Positions 1-5,282 of a DNA stretch of 5,282 nucleotides are shown here, one piece after another. This DNA is from Alphaproteobacteria bacterium. GTDB taxonomy: Bacteria; Pseudomonadota; Alphaproteobacteria; ATCC43930; CGMCC-115725. Made by a program: the position numbers and the translations under genes. The stretch's first letter is position 1. Each line of letters starts with the position of its first letter. Where the stretch lies: assembly GCA_017353855.1 (NCBI GenBank), contig JAFMSA010000348.1, forward strand, positions 1 to 5,282, written 5' to 3'. The notes beneath the pieces were generated by a model that was not told the origin of the DNA, searched no databases, and worked only from the letters and a program-made list of their open reading frames with translations.

Positions 1-909
1 GGTTTCGGCTTTTCGGTGCACTCGCCGCAGTGCGGCGGCGCCAGCCAGATCGTCGACAGATCCTGGTTCGCGTAGCGGCTCGGGCCAATCTTCCAGCAGG
101 AGCGCAGCGGCACGAGCCGGTTCCGCCAGAATGCGGAGATGAAATGCGCTTGTTCGCCAGCACACCCTTGTCGAACGGGCATGCCAGAGCCCGCTGCGCC
201 GCGGGATCGGTCTCGTGCAGCAACTTGTTGTAAATGGCGAGTTCTTCGTCGTGTTCGTAATAGCCGTAATTCTGCGTGCTGACCGAGCGCGGCAGCCAGG
301 CTTGCACATCCATGACCGGGTTGACGATGGCGTGGCAAGACGCCGCCGGTACTGACTGCGAAATCGCCGCCCCGCAGCGACGCGAACCACGGACCGGCAG
401 GGACGGCGCGCTGCGTTACATGCAGGCCGATCTTGCTCCACTGATCGATCAGCCAGGTTCCAAGGTATTTGTACGGCTGATCGACGTTGCGGTTGACGGG
501 TTCGAAGCTGAGCCCCTCGGCGCCGGACTCTTTCAATAGCCGGCGCGCTTCGGCACGCGATTTGTCTATCTCGGGCCAGAAGCCCGGGATCTGTTCCGAT
601 TGCTCCTTGCTCTCCGCCAACGGCGAGCCGGGGAAAATGAGGCCACCGACGGTGTGCATCAGGCTCACCTTGGACAAGCCGGCCGTGCTGCCCCAGTGGT
701 CGAGTGCCAGCACCAGGGCGCGGCGCACCCGCACGTCGTCGAACGGTTTCTCCTTGCGGTTAATCCAGGTGCCCAACGCTTTGGCGCCTAAATTCCGACG
801 AAGCCGTCGAGATAAGGCAGTCCCTTGTGAAGTTGGAGCGCGAGCTCAGAATGCCAGGCGGCGGGACGACGGCCAACCCCACCCCCGACAACAGCAAGCG
901 CAGTCCCAT
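1..909 (-). pseudogene. Degenerate ABC transporter substrate-binding protein (family 5), tandem paralogue of the adjacent intact gene; runs off the left edge
   Basis: Translating the minus strand piecewise gives a broken copy of the SBP encoded at 985-2631. It opens with a good ribosome binding site and ATG at 909, followed by a signal-peptide-like start (MGLRLLLSGVGLAVV). Homology then jumps to HKGLPYLDGF (from 829), matching residues 222-231 of the intact protein, so about 200 residues are missing. A TAG at 790-788 stands where the intact protein has Tyr235. Near 777-785 a second deletion removes about 45 residues and changes frame. From about 779 to 345 homology is continuous in one frame (PFDDVRVRRAL, NRNVDQPYKY, GPWF). 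Frameshifts follow near 341 and near 150, and a small in-frame gap lies near 85-95. The final visible stretch includes NQDLSTIWL and PPHCGEC. The stop codon is beyond base 1. The gene once encoded a periplasmic ligand-binding protein; no functional product is expected. Large deletions make sequencing error an insufficient explanation. Confidence 0.93.
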
Positions 910-911
910 CG

Positions 912-920
912 TCCTCCTCC
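912..920 (-). promoter_or_regulatory. Ribosome binding site of the SBP pseudogene
   Basis: The minus strand reads GGAGGAGGA just before the ATG at 909, a strong Shine-Dalgarno sequence. It fixes the original start of the decayed second SBP and shows that this was once an independently translated gene and not a tail of the neighbour. The 75 bases between this ATG and the stop of the intact SBP hold no convincing terminator, so both copies were probably on one transcript. Confidence 0.7.
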
Positions 921-984
921 CGTTCTTTGCCGCCGCTGTTTTGCCCCGGGCAACCGGAGGGTCAGCGGCGGTACCGTCCCGAGC

Positions 985-2631
985 TTATCCCGCGGGCTGC
1001 GGTTCTGCGGTACACGCCCCGCAGTGCGGCGGATCGAGCCAGATCGTCGACAAGTCCTGATTGATGTAATGGCTCGGGCTGATCTTCCAGCCGTGCACGT
1101 AAGATCGCAACGGCACGATACGATACCACCACAGTAAAAAGGCGGTATGGGCTTCTGTATCCATCACGTGCTTGGCGAACTGGAACATCAGGGCGTGTTG
1201 CTCGTGGGGATCGGTCTCGTGCAGCAGCTTGTCGTACAGGGCGACCTCCGAGGGATCTTCGAAATAACCGTATTGTGCCGAGTAGGCCGAATTCGGCAGA
1301 TAAGGCTGCACGTCGATCACCGGGTTCACCACGCTGTGGCAGTTGGCGAACGACACGACGCTGTAGTCGCCGCTGCGCATCGCCCCAAACCACGGGCCGG
1401 TCGGGACGACGCGCTGGGTGACGTGAAGTCCGATTTTGCTCCACTGATCGATGAGCCAGGTGCCGACATATTTGTAGGGCTGGTCGACATTGCGATTGAG
1501 CAGCTCGAAGGTGAGGCCCTCCTGGCCGGCCTCCTTCAACAGTCGTTTCGCCTCCGCCCGCGATTTCTCGATATCGGGCGAGAACCCGGCAATGGTCTCG
1601 AGCTCAGACCTGGTCGGCGCCAGCGGCGAGCCGGGAAAGACGATGCTGCCGACCGTGCGCACATTGGCGATCTTGGATAGACCCGGCGCCGTGCCCCAAC
1701 GGTCGATTGCCAGGGTCAGGGCGCGACGCACCCGCACATCGTCGAACGGTTTCTTTTTGTGATTGAACATCACCATGCTGCTGCAATTCCAGTCGCTCTG
1801 CTGGACCTTGATCTTGTCATCGAGCTGCTGCTTCAGCTGGTCCATAGCCGAGGGCGGATAGCCACGGAACTCGGTCGCCGCCCGGTCGGCACGGATCGCG
1901 TCGAGCTGCACAGACTGCTTTGGCGCATAGACGCCGACAAAGCCGTCGAGATAGGGCAGCCCTTTGCGATAATACTCGGGATTGCGTACCCCTTTGATTT
2001 GCTGACCGACCTCGAATCCGGCGAATTTGAACGGACCGGAGCCCATGATGTTTTTCTCGTACCAGTGGGGATCCTTGTCGAGGATCTTCTTCTCATAGAT
2101 CCAATTGTAGGGATCGGCGAGCGCCGGCAGAAAAGCACTTGTTGCGAACTTTAAATGAAAGACGACGGTTGTCGGATCCGGCGCTTCGACGTCCTTGACC
2201 ATCATGTAATTGCTGGCGCGCGGGCTCAGCACGCCTTGTGGCGGGAAGATGATCTCGTTCCAGCTCGCCGCCACATCGGCAGCGGTCAGCGGATCGCCGT
2301 TGTGGAACTTGACTCCCGGACGGATCTTGAACGTATAGGTCTTGCCGTCATCGGTGGGCTTCGGCATCTCCGTACACAGATCGCAGACGAAATCGGTCGT
2401 CGATGACGGGTTTTCCGGGTTGATCCGGACCAGCACGCTGTAGAACGGCGCCGCCGAATGGATCGTCGCATAAGTTTCCTCCCGGTGAGCGTCGAAGCTC
2501 GGCGGCGACTCGGCGGGAATCATATAGGTCAGCGTGCCGCCGTATTTGGCGCCCTCCTGCGCCGTTGCCGGGAGGGTTCCGGCGAGTGCGGCACCCAGCC
2601 CGACTGCCAAACGCCACGATCTGCGTCCCAT
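985..2631 (-). CDS. ABC transporter substrate-binding protein, family 5 (peptide/nickel-type), periplasmic
   Basis: A 548-residue extracytoplasmic ligand-binding protein of the SBP_bac_5 (DppA/OppA) family, normal in length. The start at 2631 is chosen because GGAG lies 6 bases upstream and a signal peptide follows at once: basic n-region (RRSWR, residues 3-7), hydrophobic core (about 8-20) and a likely cleavage after ATA (residues 22-24). A longer frame to 2796 would overlap the upstream ATPase by about 150 bases and bury the signal peptide. Family features include YGGTLTY after cleavage, GKTYTFKIRPGVKFHNGDPLTAADV (about 96-120, quoted in two parts: GKTYTFKIRPGVKFH and NGDPLTAADV), MGSGPF (196-201), FDDVRVRRAL (296-305) and PYKYVGTWLIDQWSKIG (385-401). 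No lipobox cysteine follows the signal, so it should be a soluble periplasmic protein. Six cysteines occur in the mature part, including CDLC (83-86) and CGAC (537-540). It lies 17 bases after the second ATPase, in one apparent operon. The ligand cannot be read from sequence; peptides are the default guess. Confidence 0.95.
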   Translation of the reverse strand: MGRRSWRLAVGLGAALAGTLPATAQEGAKYGGTLTYMIPAESPPSFDAHREETYATIHSAAPFYSVLVRINPENPSSTTDFVCDLCTEMPKPTDDGKTYTFKIRPGVKFHNGDPLTAADVAASWNEIIFPPQGVLSPRASNYMMVKDVEAPDPTTVVFHLKFATSAFLPALADPYNWIYEKKILDKDPHWYEKNIMGSGPFKFAGFEVGQQIKGVRNPEYYRKGLPYLDGFVGVYAPKQSVQLDAIRADRAATEFRGYPPSAMDQLKQQLDDKIKVQQSDWNCSSMVMFNHKKKPFDDVRVRRALTLAIDRWGTAPGLSKIANVRTVGSIVFPGSPLAPTRSELETIAGFSPDIEKSRAEAKRLLKEAGQEGLTFELLNRNVDQPYKYVGTWLIDQWSKIGLHVTQRVVPTGPWFGAMRSGDYSVVSFANCHSVVNPVIDVQPYLPNSAYSAQYGYFEDPSEVALYDKLLHETDPHEQHALMFQFAKHVMDTEAHTAFLLWWYRIVPLRSYVHGWKISPSHYINQDLSTIWLDPPHCGACTAEPQPAG

Positions 2632-2637
2632 TGTTTT

Positions 2638-2641
2638 CTCC
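2638..2641 (-). promoter_or_regulatory. Ribosome binding site deciding the SBP start
   Basis: GGAG on the minus strand is followed by 6 bases and the ATG at 2631, inside the 17-base gap after the ATPase stop codon. It supports the 548-residue start over the longer in-frame extension. Confidence 0.7.
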
Positions 2642-2648
2642 GTTTCGG

Positions 2649-3724
2649 TCACCGATGACCTGCTGTTGAACCGCCGTTTGTCGCCGCGGCGACGTCCCTG
2701 GCGAGCTGCTCCTGGCACGGCGGGCTGTCTACCTGGCTGCATGCCACCCAATGCCCCGGCCGTAATTCGCGAAATTCCGGGCGCGTCCGTCCGCATTCAG
2801 CGACCGCAATCGGGCAGCGCGGATGGAACACACAGCCCGACGGCGGATTGATCGGGCTCGGCACCTCGCCCTTGACCGGCTGGAATGCTCTTGCCGACTC
2901 CACCGCCGGGTCTGGCACCGGCACCGCCGACAGCAGCGCCCGAGTATAGGGATGAAGCGGGTTGTCGAACAGTTCGTCGCATTCGGCCAGTTCGACGATA
3001 CGCCCCAGATACATGACCGCAACTCGTTGGCAGATGTGCCTGACAACGGAAAGGTCATGAGCGATGAACAGGTAGGTCAGACCGAAGCGGGCGCGCAGAT
3101 CTTCCAGCAGATTGATCACCTGCGCCTGGATCGACACGTCGAGGGCGGAGACCGCCTCGTCACAGACGATGAACTCCGGTTCAAGCGTCAGTGCGCGGGC
3201 GATCCCGACCCTCTGACGCTGTCCGCCAGACATTTCGTGCGGGTAGCGGTCCGCAAACGCCGGGTTGAGGCCGCAGATGGAGAGCAACTCGCCAACGCGC
3301 GCCGCCCTCTGGCGGGCATCGCCGCTCACGCCGTGCACGCGCATCGGTTCATCGAGGATGTCGCCGACCTTCATGCGCGGGTTCAGCGAGCTGTACGGAT
3401 CCTGGAAGATGACCTGGATGCGCCGCCGCAGTGTTATGAGTTCCTTGCGGCTGAGTTTGGCTATGTCGAGGCCATCGTAAAGGATTTGTCCACCGGTCGG
3501 CCGCTCGAGGCGCAGAATACAGCGGCCGGTTGTGGTCTTGCCGCAGCCGCTTTCGCCAACCAGCCCCATGGTCTCGCCGCGGCGGATCGTGAGATCAATG
3601 CCGTCGACCGCCTTTACCTCGCCGACCTTGCGACCGATGAGTACGCCTTCGATCACCGGGAAATACATCCGCAGCCCGTTAACCTCGAGCAGCGGCTTCG
3701 CCGCGGCCATGGTTTCGGTTGTAC

Positions 3725-3728
<4 letters not shown>
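2649..3728 (-). CDS. Peptide-type ABC transporter ATP-binding protein, DppF/OppF-like
   Basis: A 359-residue cytoplasmic ATPase that would hydrolyse ATP to drive import with the DppD-like partner. All nucleotide-binding motifs are visible: Walker A GESGCGKT (58-65), Q-loop IFQDPYSSLNP with Gln109, signature MSGGQRQR (166-173), Walker B FIVCDE (186-191), D-loop SALD (194-197) and switch His224. The MYFPV segment and GRKVGEVKAVDG near the N-terminus, then HPYTRALLSAVP (259-270), are typical of DppF/OppF. The C-terminal oligopeptide-importer domain carries cysteines 299, 305, 312 and 330, in the spacing known from this family. About 29 residues follow the last of these, including one more cysteine and a Gly/Ala/Ser-rich end. 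Its ATG overlaps the TGA of the upstream ATPase (ATGA, 3728-3725) and has no strong ribosome binding site, which points to translational coupling. Met7 is a less likely alternative start. Confidence 0.96.
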
Positions 3729-4726
<998 letters not shown>

Positions 4727-4734
4727 GACACGCG

Positions 4735-4740
4735 CTCCTT
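4735..4740 (-). promoter_or_regulatory. Ribosome binding site deciding the TTG start of the DppD-like gene
   Basis: AAGGAG on the minus strand, with 8 bases before the TTG at 4726. No ATG or GTG in the same frame lies between it and the conserved N-terminus, so the rare TTG start is well supported. Confidence 0.75.
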
Positions 4741-4772
4741 TCCTCCCGCCACGCTGCGCATCCGCACCCTAA

Positions 4773-4798
4773 CCCGCCCGCGCGCGCAGGGGGGCGGG
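4773..4798. repeat. GC-rich hairpin in the divergent intergenic region, REP-like
   Basis: CCCGCCC (4773-4779) and GGGCGGG (4792-4798) are perfect inverted arms around a 12-base loop that itself contains GCGCGCGC. Together with the flanking CACCCTAA on the left, it resembles the dispersed GC-rich palindromes common between genes in Rhizobiales genomes. It could also act as an RNA hairpin in the leader of the minus-strand operon. No run of T follows on either strand, so it is not a classic intrinsic terminator. Being a dispersed repeat is inference: only one copy is visible here. Confidence 0.45.
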
Positions 4799-4828
4799 AA
4801 GGCCGGGGGTATTGTTTCTTGGCCCCGA

Positions 4829-4857
4829 GTGGTATCGGGCCGGCTGCAGACTGTCAA
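4829..4857 (-). promoter_or_regulatory. Candidate sigma70-type promoter for the transporter operon
   Basis: The minus strand carries a perfect TTGACA (4857-4852), a 17-base spacer and TACCAC (4834-4829), which matches the -10 consensus at three of six positions. Transcription would start near 4822 and give a leader of about 95 bases before the TTG at 4726, passing through the GC-rich hairpin. The -35 and spacing are good and the -10 is weak, so this is a candidate only. Confidence 0.4.
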
Positions 4858-4871
4858 CTGCGGCAACGGGC

Positions 4872-4900
4872 TTCACGCCCTTCTCAGGCGCCGCTAAGAT
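4872..4900 (+). promoter_or_regulatory. Candidate promoter for the DUF1993 gene
   Basis: TTCACG (4872-4877), a 17-base spacer and TAAGAT (4895-4900) match the sigma70 consensus at four of six positions each. The start of transcription would be about 36 bases before the ATG at 4943. A perfect 10-base palindrome, CGCCGCGGCG (4901-4910), lies at the predicted transcription start; in such GC-rich DNA it may be chance. Confidence 0.3.
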
Positions 4901-4927
4901 CGCCGCGGCGTCATTGTGAGTAACGAT

Positions 4928-4936
4928 GAGGAGGAG
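4928..4936 (+). promoter_or_regulatory. Ribosome binding site of the DUF1993 gene
   Basis: GAGGAGGAG with 6 bases before the ATG at 4943; a strong Shine-Dalgarno sequence that fixes this start. Confidence 0.75.
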
Positions 4937-4942
4937 CATTCC

Positions 4943-5282
4943 ATGGCGATTTCGATGTACCACGCCTCCGTGCCGGTGTTCCTGCAATTGCTCGGCGGTC
5001 TCAAGGGAGTCATCGAAAAGGGCGAGGCGCACGCCGCCGCGCAGAAATGGGAGGAGAATGTTCTCTTGAACTGGCGGCTCTATCCCGACATGTTCACGTT
5101 CGCCCGCCAGGTACGGCAGGCCTGCGAGCATGCCCTTGGCGCTGGTCGCGCGGCCGGCGTGTCGGTGCCCGAATTTCCAGCCATCGACAACAGCCTCTCG
5201 GAGATGAAATCGCGGATCGATAAGACGATCGACTTTGTGAAGGGCTTGCGCTCCGATCAGCTCGACGGCAGAGAAGACCAGC
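4943..5282 (+). CDS. DUF1993 family protein, N-terminal part (runs off the right edge)
   Basis: The open frame gives 113 residues with no stop before the window ends; the family is usually about 165-170 residues, so roughly two thirds is present. Family hallmarks are MAISMYHASVPVF at the N-terminus, then a helix ending in LLNWRLYPDMF (41-51), RQVRQACEHA (55-64), the GVSVPEFP segment (72-79) and the helix with RIDKTIDFVKGL (91-102). It has no signal peptide or membrane segment and should be a small all-helical cytosolic protein. From memory, structures of this family place it near the DinB/YfiT-like four-helix bundles, but its biochemical role is unknown. It is divergent from the transporter operon, with 216 bases between, and nothing in the sequence links it to transport. 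Recognition rests on motif memory, not on a search. Confidence 0.88.
   Translation, partial: MAISMYHASVPVFLQLLGGLKGVIEKGEAHAAAQKWEENVLLNWRLYPDMFTFARQVRQACEHALGAGRAAGVSVPEFPAIDNSLSEMKSRIDKTIDFVKGLRSDQLDGREDQ

Noticed and set aside
140..160. Programmed frameshift in the second SBP
   Set aside because: The same gene also carries large deletions, a nonsense codon and another frameshift, so decay is the simpler reading; no slippery site with a clear stimulator was seen.
910..984. Terminator between the two SBP genes
   Set aside because: There is a short GCCCGGGGC palindrome but no stable stem followed by a T-run on the minus strand.
487..1137. Plus-strand open frame of 216 codons across the left part of the window
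   Set aside because: It is antisense to the SBP pseudogene and the end of the intact SBP, whose minus-strand homology explains this DNA. The translation is Arg/Pro-rich with no domain.
2560..2631. Possible Tat signal in the intact SBP because of the arginine pair at residues 3-4
   Set aside because: The context (GRRSWRL) lacks the usual Tat consensus residues, and family-5 SBPs are normally exported by Sec.
2632..2796. In-frame upstream extension of the SBP gene to an ATG at 2796, giving 603 residues
   Set aside because: It would overlap the conserved end of the DppF-like gene by about 150 bases and place the clear signal peptide inside the protein. The ATG at 2631 has its own ribosome binding site.
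4769..5131. Minus-strand open frame of 120 codons opposite the DUF1993 start
   Set aside because: It overlaps the recognisable DUF1993 gene and runs through the divergent promoter region and the hairpin; its sequence matches nothing I know.

Overview
The window is GC-rich and dense with genes. It carries part of a peptide/nickel-family ABC importer operon on the minus strand and the start of an unrelated gene on the plus strand. The sequence style and the GC-rich palindrome between the divergent genes suggest an alphaproteobacterium, most likely in the Rhizobiales (Bradyrhizobium-like). That placement is inferred from style and protein flavour, not from a marker gene.

Reading the minus strand in transcription order (right to left): a DppD/OppD-type ATPase (4726 to 3725, TTG start) overlaps by 4 bases a DppF/OppF-type ATPase (3728 to 2649). 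After 17 bases comes an intact family-5 substrate-binding protein (SBP) with a signal peptide (2631 to 985). After a further 75 bases comes a second SBP gene (909 to beyond the left edge). This last copy is a pseudogene: it keeps a ribosome binding site and the start of a signal peptide, but has lost about 200 residues of the N-terminal part and about 45 internal residues. It also has an in-frame TAG and at least two further frameshifts, while its C-terminal half still aligns closely with the intact neighbour.

The two ATPases would power import and the SBP would capture the ligand in the periplasm. The two membrane permeases such a system needs are not in the window and may lie past the left edge. 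Both ATPases carry the C-terminal oligopeptide-importer domain with four cysteines.

To the right, a 216-base divergent intergenic region (4727-4942) holds a GC-rich hairpin, a candidate promoter facing the transporter operon and a weaker one facing right. A plus-strand DUF1993-family gene starts at 4943 and runs off the right edge. I saw no RNA genes, CRISPR arrays, insertion sequences or phage genes. The most noteworthy item is the decaying tandem SBP paralogue; nothing here clearly amounts to a new system.
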